Assembly (NCBI GenBank): GCA_013398055.1
Contig: VZRS01009720.1
Location: 310,001 to 374,000 of the forward strand
Origin: Ifrita kowaldi
Lineage: Eukaryota > Chordata > Aves > Passeriformes > Cinclosomatidae
Reading direction: 5' to 3'
Length of the DNA stretch: 64,000 bases
The position numbers and the translations under genes are program-made. Positions 39,801-48,106 of the stretch are shown here, piece by piece. The stretch's first letter is position 1. The number at the start of each line of letters is the position of its first letter. The notes under the pieces are model-generated. The model saw only the letters and a program-made list of their open reading frames with translations, was not told the origin of the DNA and ran no database searches.

Positions 39801-42800
39801 TTCCTGTGATCCCCACTATAAGAATGACAACTCCAATCGTATAATGGGCATGATCTGGGACATCCACTGTAGGAAAAGCAGGAGGAACATCTTGCACTGT
39901 CACCTTCTGTGGAGCAAACAAGAGGTCATAGGTATATTGCCAAACCTTTCTGAATAAGCTGGCATGTGCTTCTCTAGAAGGGGAAATGCTCAAGAATGCA
40001 AAAAGACAACAAGCAAAAAAGTCAGAATAAGCTAATTGCTTTCAAATTCCATTTACTGTTGATCATATTTGGGGGATAAATATGCCATCAGCAGTGCAAA
40101 GGGCAAAGGATGGTTTGCATGTTTACTGTCGATTTAGAATTCTGGTGAAGAAAAGCAACCTATTCTCTCCCAAAAGAAAAATAAGGATATAAAGGAGAAA
40201 AAGAGACAGGAAGGGACCCATTTCATTGCATCTGATTTCAAGTAATGCAGTATTTAACAACAAATAGGCTTCCTGTAGATTTAATTTCAGGAAAGTTTCT
40301 GTACCTGTGAAATACAATTTCAGGTGTCCTCTGACATCACTGGCTAGACTTCTCTAACTAAGTAGAAATGTTGTATGGATAAATAGGCGTTTACTCCTTT
40401 AGCAGTATGGCTATTTCATTTTTCCCACTGGATAACACTGAATTGTGAGCTGCCCTCAAGAGCTAATTACCAAAAGCCTGGCAGGCTTGAACAAGAGTCT
40501 TTTGGAAACTAAATTAAGGATCAGAAAAACTAAACCACAAATCCTTTATACCATATGCCTGGTTTCCACACCAGTTTTGGTCTGTCTGAATCAAAGTATT
40601 TTTCTCTCTGTGAAGTATTTCATAAAACACTTGATTAAGGCATTTCTGTCTTAACCAGTGAATAACTCACAACAAAATTCAGCAGCCAAGTCTGAAGACT
40701 GCAGTATTGGAAATGGGTATTTTTCAACAATAGGAGGCGGACATTATTTCTGAATACATCTGTGGTCTTGGGCTGAGGTTATTACAAGCAGTGTGTATTT
40801 AAAACCAATGTGCCAGTAGCAAGAGGTGAACCCCAGGAGTGCCTGGAATTCTGGAAGAGATAGTCTTTGCTTTGTGTGCTGAAGATCTGCCCGCAGCAAT
40901 CCTCAACCACCAGAGTGCACTCCCTGGGTTGCTACATTAGCAGCAATGAAATGCTGGACAAATACTCTGATCTTCGAGAAAGAAAATGTAGCTCTGGCTG
41001 TTACTGTAATTGGAGCAGAATGTTAAGTTTGATACACTAACTGAATGACAGTATCACGGCATTTATGGTTCAGGTTCCTGCAGCAAAGTGGAAGTTGGCA
41101 TAAAATCATTAACATCAATGGGCATCTTGCCCAGGTGGAAATTGCTGTGCTCAACACACTGCCTAACTAACAAAAATAATCCCATACTAATAGTAAGAGG
41201 ATAGCAAGAGTTTGAGATAAAACTCTTTCAGGTAAATGAGATCAGGTGTTCTTTGGTTTGGGTTGGTTTTATTTCTCCTTAGCCTAGTGGCTAGAACATT
41301 TTTAAACTGCTGTTCTGCAGAGAGTTAATTATGATTATTAGTGGAGTGGAGATTTCTGATGTTTTTTCTGCCTGTAGCTATCCATTTAATCAGAACTGGA
41401 TCAATGTAATAGAAACGAAGCAACTAAAGGAGCTTGTTTTGGCTATGAAGAACAGATTAAAGTGGCTTTAATTTGAATTAAATTTGTGGAGGGGGGACTA
41501 AGGACAAGGAAAAATTTAAAAGAGATATAAATACACAGAGAAATCACAAGAGAGGCAAGGTTATTTAGGGGAAAGTAGAAGACTTTAAAAGTTACTTATT
41601 CATTAACAAAATGAGTTCAGAGTCAATAAAAATGTCAAGTGTGAGAAAAAATAAAGGAATAATACTTACATCGGAGCAGTGATAGGGCATAAATTATAAT
41701 ACTACCTATACGATCAAGAAAAGGTGTGTGGCAAAAGGAATAAATTTGCATTTTAGTGTGGCCTTCCTGTAGGCCTTGGATTTTTACCAGAGGGTTCAAC
41801 TCTGGCTGTTCTCTAAGAGATAAAAATCAATTATTAAAAAAAGTAGTTTCACTGTTGTCATCAGAAATAAAATTACTAAAGTCAAAGAAAAGTACTAGTT
41901 GATTGAGAAGGCATTAGATCAGGCCTAAGCACTTCAAATCCATCACTAAGTTGCTTGCATACACGCAACTTCCTTACTAGAAGACAAAAATACGTGCCTG
42001 TCTCAGGTTCAGCTCTGTGTCTTCTGCGGGAATTGCATGTCAAAAGAAAGGATAGGGAGAAAATGATAGTGCTTTGAGAAAATCAGGTCAGCAGGATAAT
42101 CAAGAAATCAGATAATTCCCAAAGCTTTTCTCTATTTAGTTTCTCCAGTGCATTAGCCTTGTTTATTCTGTCTTCTATTGTCATGCCACAGTAAGAGTAC
42201 TTGGTTGGCAGGGGAGAATAAAAATCCCCCTGTTGCAATCCATATTGTGGCACTTGTCCTTTGGGAATCCTCTGAACAACTATTTCAATTGCAGTGATAA
42301 TACACAGCAGTGTTGCCTTGCATGTGTTTCTGTTCAGCCTTCTTTCTATAAACACCTCGTAATGAAGATATTGGAACTGGGACTGGCACTATTTAACATT
42401 TTATTGGCAACATGGACAGTGGGATCGAGGGCACTCTCAGCAGCTTTGCTGATGACACCAAGCTGTATGGTGCAGTCGACACGCTGGAGGGAAGAGACCC
42501 CATCCTGGAGAGGGACTTGGACAGGCTTGAGAGGGTGGGACCGTGCAAACCTCATGAAGTTCAGCAACACCATGTGCAAGATCCTCCGTGTGGGTCAGGG
42601 CAATCCCAAGCACAAATACAGGCTGAGTGAAAAAGAGGTTGGGAGCAGCCCCGGGGATAAGGTCTTGGGGGTGTTCATAGGATCATAGAATGGTTTAGGT
42701 TGGAAGGGACCTTAAAGATCCTCTAGTTCCAACACGCTTGCCATGGACAGGGACACCTTCCACTAGAGCAGGTTACTGAGAGCCCCATCCAGCCTGGCCG

Positions 42801-45800
42801 GGAACACTCCCAGGGATGAGGCATCCACAGCTTCTCTCAGCAATGTGTTCCCAAGCCTCACATCCTCACAGTAAGGAATTTCTTCCTAATATCTAACCTG
42901 AACCTACCCTCTTTCTGTTTGAACACATTAGCCCTTGTCCTACCACTATGTCCTTGTAAAATTTCCCCCTCCAAATTTCTTGTAGTCCCTTTAGGTACTG
43001 GAGGGCTGCTCTAAGGTCTCCTCAAAGCCATCTCTTCCTCAGGCTCAACAAATCCAACTCTCTCAACCTTTAGATTAAAAGGAGGTTTGGTAACTTTTTT
43101 TGGGTGTGTATGAAAACAGGCCTTTTGCTAGAGCTGGGTAAGAATTTATGTTTTTAATCTCTGAAAGGCATATAATTTATTATTTATTTACACTATAGTT
43201 TTGCAGAATCAATTTGAGAAGTGCCACACTCGTTCAGACAAGCACTCCTGACAAAACACCAGCCTGCCTTTAGCCAGGACTGGGCATTTCATAGAGATGC
43301 CAAATGTGCAGAATGAACAGTGATGTGGGACTTTAAGTAGAGTCTTAGTAATTGGTTTGTACCCTAAAACATAGTTACTATCTTTTGGAAAGGAAAATTT
43401 TAGTCCTCCATAAATTTTAATTCTCCATATATGGGTGTAATCCTTTGCTAAGTCCTATTGTATCATTTGCCTCAATAGATGCAGAGTCAAGAAGTTAGGA
43501 AGTTGCTCTATGTCAGTGTGTTTCCTTCCAGCAAGTTAAAGTGTGTCCTGGTAGAAGCACTAGAGTAGAGGGAAGCAGCTAAGTTTAATGAAGTTTGCCT
43601 TCTTAAAATGCTCAGTGTTTTCCCTAAAGGAATATTGGTCTACTACCTACAACAAAACAGCTAAAACAGAACTGTGTTCTCAGTCGTCTTTCAGTAAACT
43701 TGACTGAGACTTACAAACCTGAGATGCCTTCTGGGAGTTTGGAGGAAAGCAAATGTTTTATAGATAAATATGTCTAAATCCTTGCTGCAGCACAATATGG
43801 AGCCTCATCATTCTACATTTACAACCTGCTGCCACAGCTGCTTGCAAGGGAGGCAGAATTCTTCCTTGAGGCACAATCGGAAGAGCCAGCTTGCTTCTTT
43901 AGGAAGAGACAGACTAAGGTTTGGTGCAAGCAGAGAGGGGAGTAAAAATGAATAAGCCACAGGGCAGATCCATTAGGGCACAACTTGCATTTCACCGTGA
44001 AGTTTGTCAAGACCCGCCAAGACACTAATGGGAAGACACTTGAAAGGATAAAGAATTCCTTTGCAGGCCAAACCAAAATCACAATTCCTATGTGATTTGT
44101 CCAGGTAACAAGGAAGTCTAGATCAGATATTAAACCCAGGAATATTTGATGCCTGCATCTGTTTTGTATTGGGAATCCATTTATCATACAGTTTCCTAAA
44201 GAGAATGTTTTCTAAATAGTTACTTCATAATTAAATAAAAACCCCCAAATGAACCAAACCAGCTAACCTCTGAAAAACTTCTAGTAGAAGATATACCATT
44301 TTTGAAAGTCCAACACACATCCCCATAGCATGAGAAAAATATTTCAGTATAAGTGATAAAAGGACAACATGCAAAGAATGGAATTCAACTATTATTGAGA
44401 AAAAACGTGTTCTTTTGCAATGAGGAAATAAAATCATATCTCTTAATTACCATTCACTTGGAGGTATTTATTACTGAAGTCCTATTAAACCTAACATGAT
44501 GATGGCAGGAGCAAGGCCATGCAAGCAAATACTCATACTAAATATAAATCATATCTGATATAGCCCACTCCTCACAGTGTCACAATGGCAAGGGTATAAG
44601 ATCAGGTTTAGTTATAGTTACAGGGAAAGAAGAAATTGTCATAAGGTCATTTGGGCATTTGAATATATTTCAGTGCTGATTCTGATTGATTGATTGATTT
44701 AGTTGTATGAGATCAATTCGAAAGCCAGGAGCAGAAAAACCCTGTCAAGGACACTTTTTCAGCTACTTCTGCCTGAACATGGCAGGTGGATTGTATCTAA
44801 TTTGGAGTAAAACAAGACAACAAAAGGGAAAAGAAAATAGGTAGTGCTATGTGGTTGCTTTTATGGATTCATCTAACTTCAAACTGTTACTGGTTTTGCA
44901 GAAAGAATGTTATAATGGAATAGAGCCCAGTTGCAAAACATTGCAAGTTTTGGCAGTCCGGGATGAACTTTGGCAATATAACAAGTCTCTTTGTTCCTAA
45001 TTTCCCTACAAACCCAGGTAAGGAAGCCACTTATTTACACAGTATGACTTACACAGTCAATGATAGTGGTAGGCCTTTTACATTACAACAAATTAGATAG
45101 TTTAGAAAAATTATCTCACCAGAAACACTGTAATTTCCTGGGATTCCTTGTGTGGTGTGTTTGTACTGCCTACCTACAAGAGGTCTCAAACAGCTGATAG
45201 CACTTATTTGCCTTTACAGGTCCTTGCTCTGATTTCTGAGCTTGCCTCTGTGGACACTTGCTCTGTGATGACAGGCAGCAGAGAGAGGAGTGTAATCCCC
45301 CCTCAATTATGGTTTCAGCAGGGTGACGCTAACTGCTAAGCCCTCTTTCCAGTAGACAGCAGGGCTTTCCATAGATGATGCTTGTCCTGTTGAGCAATTT
45401 GGATAACAGATTTTGTATCCTATCTTCCGGATTTAATCTCAGCCACAAGCAGCACACACTGCTTTCACTCCCGAAACTCTCTTAAGCCAGTCTTTCTGTC
45501 AAGTTAAAATGTAAAATTTTGGCACTACAGACGCTTGTCCTAGGGAGAGGAAAGGGACAACTAATTAGATCTTTCAGCAGAATAAGGACAAGATCAATTT
45601 TTAATTTTCCAGTGTAAATCACTGTGTCCCCAGAATGCTTTTCCAGTTTGCCATGCGCTCTCCAGTCCCTTTTCTCCCTCCCTGCTATGTTCTGCTATCT
45701 TTTCTCATGTGTTATCCATCTAATTTAGTCTTGTAAGCGCCTTGGCTCAGGACACTTCTTTATTTTTCTGTAATATACTGCAGATACCAGGTTTTATTAA

Positions 45801-46612
45801 AAAATAGATTTCAAAAACTTTTAAAACTAGGTTGGTTCATGTTTTTATTATAAATTTTTAAACAGACTTTTGTGAAAACAGCACATGAACAAAACCTGTA
45901 GTCCTAATAATATTCTGAGAGGCAAAGCCAGGAAGAGGACTTCTGGATTCCTTTGGTTCAAGGCTTGTGGGATGGGATAGAGAAAATTTTTAGCATAACC
46001 CAAAAAATTCCATCCTGAAGTGTCATCATAACAGATTCTCACCTTCACACTTCCAAGGAAAATTTCTTTCTCTTTAGTATATAAAAACTCAGAAAGAGCT
46101 TTGATAGGACTTACCTGAAAAAACCTTCCAAACAACTTTCTTGGGTAACTGCACATAACTACTCTTTTAACATTTACATAAGCACTCCACTGCACTTACA
46201 GATTATTACAGAAATTATGGGGATTTCCACCCTGAATAACAACACAAGAGAGCATTATATTTGAACTGCTAAACAGCAGTTTAATGTACAAGAACATCTT
46301 GTTCTGATAGTCTGCAACATATTTGATGCACTTTGCCATTAGACATTCCTGCCTGTCTTCTACCCATGCAACTCTGTTGAAAAACACTGCTTGTACAGCC
46401 CTTTCTGAGTTAAATAAATAGTTACAGTAATAAAAACAAGATTTAAAACTTTTCATTATGTTGTTCATTTTTGCACTACAGCACCAAATGTGTACATGCT
46501 TCTTAACTGTCCATTTACAGTCATATAAATGCCAGCCTTGCCAGAGATCTACATGCTGCAGCTTTAAGTGACAGAAAACACTTACTGTTGGGGGTCTAAG
46601 AGGCAGATCCAT
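27591..46612 (-). CDS. OPN4: Melanopsin gene, OPN4M type, nine coding exons, complete
   Basis: A Gq-coupled opsin photopigment of intrinsically photosensitive retinal cells and, in birds, other non-visual photoreceptors. The nine exons join in frame with consistent phases to 464 codons plus TGA; human melanopsin has 478 residues. In the joined protein I count N48 in helix 1, D76 in helix 2, C103 and C181 (disulfide pair), Y106 at the position of bovine Glu113, DRY at 127-129, E175 at the position of bovine Glu181, W269 and P271 in helix 6, retinal-binding K300, and NPIIY at 306-310. Tyr at the 113 position and Glu at the 181 position are hallmarks of Gq/melanopsin-like opsins. No stop, frameshift or missing key residue was seen, so the gene looks functional. 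Linkage to LDB3 on the same strand favours OPN4M over OPN4X. Confidence 0.95.
27852..29335 (-). other. OPN4: OPN4 intron 8
   Basis: 1.48 kb, donor GTAAGG at 29335-29330, acceptor TTTTAG. Reading through the donor stays open for 25 codons before a stop at 29260-29258, giving a possible alternative C-terminus. It contains an imperfect palindrome at 28701-28727 (9-bp arms actaactaa and ttagttagt). Confidence 0.85.
29336..29516 (-). CDS. OPN4: OPN4 coding exon 8 (helix 8 and proximal tail)
   Basis: Completes codon 318 and encodes residues 319-378, RAIATHVPCLGPLLRIS through LSSLSDSES. It holds Cys327 in VPCLG, a possible palmitoylation site, then a Ser/Thr-rich cluster (DSRSFSSYHSS, TTVTSQSS) and a basic KGKRR patch. 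The acceptor reads CCATTAGAAG, with two adjacent usable AGs. The donor is GTAAGG. The upstream choice gives KYR-R-AIATH, the same length as human KYRVAIAQH. Confidence 0.92.
29517..30670 (-). other. OPN4: OPN4 intron 7
   Basis: 1.15 kb with donor GTAAGT at 30670-30665 and a pyrimidine tract then TTAG at the acceptor. No repeat or extra exon was recognised. Confidence 0.85.
30671..30778 (-). CDS. OPN4: OPN4 coding exon 7 (transmembrane helix 7)
   Basis: Completes Gly282 and encodes residues 283-317 plus two bases of codon 318: YSHVLTPFMHSIPAVIAK onward to HPKYR. It contains the Schiff-base lysine K300 and the NPIIY motif at 306-310 that closes helix 7. Acceptor CTCTAG, donor GTAAGT. Virtually every position expected of melanopsin helix 7 is present, which fixes the family assignment. 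Confidence 0.96.
31450..31487. repeat. short tandem repeat, period 21
   Basis: The word ttaagctaatcattcc occurs twice, 21 bases apart, inside OPN4 intron 6. It is a small local duplication with no sign of function. Confidence 0.85.
33010..33039. repeat. perfect inverted repeat, 12-bp arms, 6-nt loop
   Basis: The left arm ctttatttagca (33010-33021) is exactly complementary to tgctaaataaag (33028-33039), with loop ttttgg. It lies about 330 bp inside intron 6 from the exon 6 donor. The arms include AATAAA on both strands. It could be a remnant of a small inverted-repeat element or a chance palindrome. Confidence 0.9.
33367..33531 (-). CDS. OPN4: OPN4 coding exon 6 (intracellular loop 3 and helix 6)
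   Basis: Completes Lys227 and encodes residues 228-281 plus two bases of Gly282. It begins SVQTFGCKRGNKEFQKQYQR, the basic, extended third cytoplasmic loop that contacts Gq. It continues through EWKMAKIAL into helix 6 with SWSPYS (W269, P271). The acceptor is TTTCCCTAG and the donor GTAATT, weaker than consensus. Confidence 0.95.
33532..34396 (-). other. OPN4: OPN4 intron 5
   Basis: 865 bp, donor GTAAGT, acceptor CCCTAG. No repeat or extra exon seen. Confidence 0.85.
34397..34568 (-). CDS. OPN4: OPN4 coding exon 5 (extracellular loop 2 and helix 5)
   Basis: Completes Ser170 and encodes residues 171-226 plus two bases of codon 227. It begins AYVPEGLLTSCSWDYM. Cys181 is the loop-2 partner of Cys103, and Glu175 lies six residues before it, the same spacing as bovine Glu181 to Cys187. 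It then forms helix 5 (FCFVFFIPLIAIIYSYVSIF) and the EAIKKAN start of loop 3. Acceptor CTTCCTAG, donor GTAAGT. Confidence 0.95.
34569..36357 (-). other. OPN4: OPN4 intron 4
   Basis: 1.79 kb, donor GTAAGT at 36357-36352. It contains a poly-A run at 35054-35067. If retained, translation would stop two codons after Trp169 at an in-frame TGA. No other exon was seen. Confidence 0.85.
36358..36561 (-). CDS. OPN4: OPN4 coding exon 4 (helices 3 and 4)
   Basis: Completes Gly102, encodes residues 103-169 and leaves one base of Ser170. It begins CELYAFCGALFGITSMITLT, with Cys103 (disulfide) and Tyr106 at the bovine Glu113 position. DRYFVITKP follows at 127-135, giving an intact DRY for G-protein activation. 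Then come the loop-2 lysines KKK and helix 4 ending LAWSLPPFFGW. The acceptor is CATTGCAAG and the donor GTAAGT. Confidence 0.96.
36562..37739 (-). other. OPN4: OPN4 intron 3
   Basis: 1.18 kb with a non-consensus donor GTTTGT at 37739-37734. It contains a diverged AT-rich tandem pair at about 36979-37060. Confidence 0.85.
36979..37060. repeat. diverged tandem pair, AT-rich
   Basis: Two imperfect copies of a unit starting gaagtaaatat and containing attaatgagt, then attt, about 40 bases long, inside OPN4 intron 3. It appears to be an old local duplication. Confidence 0.6.
37740..37873 (-). CDS. OPN4: OPN4 coding exon 3 (intracellular loop 1 and helix 2)
   Basis: Completes Arg57, encodes residues 58-101 and leaves one base of Gly102. 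It begins SRSLQTPANILIINLAISDF, with Asp76 of the conserved LAxxD motif. It continues through MSITQSPVFLTNSLYKHW to FGET at the start of the first extracellular loop. Acceptor CTCTGTAG, donor GTTTGT (GT present, otherwise weak). Phases agree on both sides. Confidence 0.94.
37874..39763 (-). other. OPN4: OPN4 intron 2
   Basis: 1.89 kb with donor GTACCT at 39763-39758 and acceptor CTGTAG. No repeat or extra exon was recognised. Confidence 0.85.
39764..39906 (-). CDS. OPN4: OPN4 coding exon 2 (N-terminal segment and helix 1)
   Basis: Encodes residues 10-56 plus two bases of Arg57. It begins KVTVQDVPPAFPTVDVPDHA; PTVDVPDHAHYT matches human melanopsin exactly. Helix 1 follows, GVVILIVGITGTLGNFLVFY, with Asn48 of the GN motif. 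The acceptor is TTGCTCCACAG. The donor GTACCT is weaker than consensus, but the join to exon 3 restores the family sequence CRSRSLQTPAN. Confidence 0.95.
42370..42674 (+). mobile_element. CR1 LINE fragment, reverse-transcriptase part, plus orientation
   Basis: The plus strand encodes a degraded piece of CR1 ORF2. MDSGIEGTLSSFADDTKLYG is the reverse-transcriptase palm with the FADD motif, followed by VDTLEGRDPILERDLDRLER. A frameshift then moves the match to the next frame as LMKFSNTMCKILRVGQGNPK and KVLGVF. It ends abruptly where an oppositely oriented CR1 begins. It is a dead, 5'-truncated copy inside OPN4 intron 1 and has no role in the gene. The left boundary is approximate. Confidence 0.85.
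42675..43078 (-). mobile_element. CR1 LINE, 3'-terminal fragment, minus orientation
   Basis: It begins tcataggatcatagaatgg and continues ttaggttggaagggacctt. This is the reverse complement of the CR1 3' end, with its terminal ATTCTATG-type repeat and the 3'UTR words common in bird genomes. It runs leftward on the minus strand for about 0.4 kb and is truncated at its 5' end near caaccttt. The right edge is approximate. Confidence 0.9.
43425..43434. promoter_or_regulatory. perfect CArG-box word in OPN4 intron 1
   Basis: ccatatatgg fits the SRF consensus CC(A/T)6GG and is palindromic. A 10-bp word can arise by chance in a window of this size, so function is unproven. Confidence 0.2.
44683..44698. 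repeat. (TGAT)4 microsatellite
   Basis: Four perfect tetranucleotide units inside OPN4 intron 1. Confidence 0.9.
46586..46612 (-). CDS. OPN4: OPN4 coding exon 1 (start codon exon)
   Basis: Encodes only nine residues, MDLPLRPPT, and ends with donor GTAAGT in phase 0, joining KVTVQDV of exon 2. The ATG at 46612 was chosen because the frame upstream stays open only back to a TGA at 46687-46685 and contains no other ATG; a GTG at 46663 in the same frame is not a credible vertebrate start. The context CCGATGG has G at +4 but C at -3. If an unseen upstream exon joined inside this stretch downstream of the TGA, the protein could start earlier. Confidence 0.75.
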
Positions 46613-46907
46613 CGGGGTGTAGGCATTGGCTTCCGAGTCATTCCACGCATTGAAGGACTCCACAGTTTGGTGCTCTTGGTGTCCTCAGAGGGACAAGAGA
46701 TCCCCTTCTGAATGGGCTGATTATTCAGGTGAACAAAATCTAAGCAAAAACCAAGAAAGAAGAGCTGTCCTCTGAATTTAAGTCAGCCACTTTACCTTCG
46801 TGTGTGTGTGTGTGAAGCAGGTTGTTGGATTCTTTGGAATGGTGTGAGATCCAGTGCAGAGTTTCTCACTAGAGCTTCAGATTGCTTCAGTCCATCATCA
46901 GCTTAGC
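46613..46907 (-). other. OPN4: OPN4 5'UTR (inferred)
   Basis: Region between the start codon and the predicted cap site. It contains a (CA)n run on the transcript strand (46800-46814), an in-frame stop at 46687-46685 and a tiny upstream ORF (ATG ATG GAC TGA) at 46898-46887. A good acceptor-like sequence, TTTTTGCTTAG, ends at 46740, and a donor-like GTAAAG lies at 46795-46790, so part of it may be spliced. The two are too close to form a normal intron with each other. Confidence 0.4.
46800..46814. repeat. (GT)n microsatellite
   Basis: Perfect GT dinucleotide run, read as CA repeat on the OPN4 strand, within the inferred 5' leader. Confidence 0.9.
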
Positions 46908-46931
46908 AAAGGGCAGCAGCAGCGGCTTCCA

Positions 46932-46939
46932 TTTAAATA
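46932..46939 (-). promoter_or_regulatory. OPN4: TATA-like box, candidate OPN4 core promoter
   Basis: The minus strand reads TATTTAAA, flanked by GC-richer sequence (CTCTCCCG before it, GCCGCTGCTGCTG after it). A cap site about 30 bp downstream would fall near 46907, about 0.3 kb before the start codon. No CpG island is present, as expected for a cell-type-restricted gene. The call rests on motif and position only. Confidence 0.35.
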
Positions 46940-47403
46940 CGGGAGAGGGCAGAGTCCGCACATGCTCAGTTTGAAGCTTGTTCCATCCTGATTCCAGCTT
47001 CACTTTAATGACAGAATAAAACTGATGCTCACTTAAAAGTGCTGTTATCTGTTTTTTGCCTTTGACCAATTTATGTCTGAATTTTAATGCTATTTCCACA
47101 CTATCTCTGTATGAAGACAAAGAAGTTAAAAGGTGGAGTTCACTCTCTGTCCTAAATATTGGACCTTACGGTTCTTTTTCACCGTATTGGTGAATTAGTT
47201 TTTTGTATTCTGCTTTTAAAGAAGATGCATGTGTACAGTTCTGCTGAAATTGTCAGAACTCAAATAGATTCTGATATTTAACAATGTGCTTGTGTGCACT
47301 TCTGTCTTGTAGAATTTAGGTCATGGTTGTTTGTTGGTCCACTTCTAAAAATAAACAAAACATACGGATAAAACCTGACATCATCCTTTTCTGCTCTTTA
47401 GTT

Positions 47404-47440
47404 AAAAAAACCCAAATCAAACCAAACCAACCCACACAAA
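47404..47440. repeat. A/C-rich low-complexity tract
   Basis: Nearly pure A and C on the plus strand with AAACC and AACCC units, similar to those at 7.5 and 21.1 kb. Confidence 0.8.
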
Positions 47441-48024
47441 TACCTTAGGCAGAAAACAGCAAATATCCACCTGTTTCAAGAGTTGCCTGCTTTCTTTTCA
47501 GTTGTGTTTAGGTAAAGTACACATGAACAGACCCTTATTCACACAAATTTGGCTTTACATTCCACTGTGCAAAGAGAGATGAATTGCTGCATTCCCAGCT
47601 GAAGGCCCATTACTGTTGTAAAGTGAAGTTTAATTGCAACAGAGAATTAGTCTCAGGGTGTGAAAAAGCTCTTCTAGCGATACTGCAGCCTGAGTATCAC
47701 AGAATTTAGGCCTTCCACCCGCTGTCAAAATGACCCTGATGCAAGCTATTAGCTTCACTGCAGTTGGTATTAAAAATAGATGGTGTGAACTGTTCCTGGA
47801 AAGCCTTTGTGAGAAGGCTATGTTAGTAATGGTGGGAACTGCATTCCCCCAGCTCTGCACATGTACCTTTCCTTAAATGAACACCTGCAGTACCTAACCA
47901 TAAACTGAAGGATTGCATTTTTTTGCATGAATGGGAGCTGTGCCTCTATTAAAAGGCACTCACCTATAGTGTTGCATTTCCCCTGATAGTCATTTAAGGA
48001 GGGAAGCCATCCTTGTTGTCACCA

Positions 48025-48106
48025 GGCCACTGAACATTAACCAGCACAGATGCTCCTTAGACTCTACAGGGCCACTGAACATTAACCAGCTCCTTAGACT
48101 CTACAG
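48025..48106. repeat. tandem duplication, 45 and 37 bp copies
   Basis: The unit ggccactgaacattaaccag...ctccttagactctacag occurs twice back to back. The second copy lacks eight internal bases (acagatgc or equivalent). It is a recent-looking local duplication in non-coding DNA. Confidence 0.92.

Larger units (their letters stand above)
39907..46585 (-). other. OPN4: OPN4 intron 1
   Basis: 6.68 kb, the longest intron, donor GTAAGT at 46585-46580 and acceptor CTCCACAG. It contains the two opposed CR1 fragments at 42.37-43.08 kb, a perfect CArg-type word at 43425-43434 and a TGAT microsatellite at 44683-44698. No additional coding exon was recognised. Confidence 0.85.

Noticed and set aside
42233..42688. 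151-codon ORF as a possible gene
   Set aside because: Its right part is the frameshifted CR1 reverse transcriptase; it is a dead retrotransposon fragment.
42675..43078. Twin-priming origin for the inverted CR1 pair
   Set aside because: Twin priming joins an inverted upstream piece to the 5' side of the 3' piece; here the junction is at the 3' terminus of the minus copy.
27591..46612. Assignment as OPN4X instead of OPN4M
   Set aside because: The adjacent same-strand LDB3 matches the mammalian OPN4 locus, and helix 1 and N-terminal wording (PTVDVPDHAHYT) matches human OPN4.
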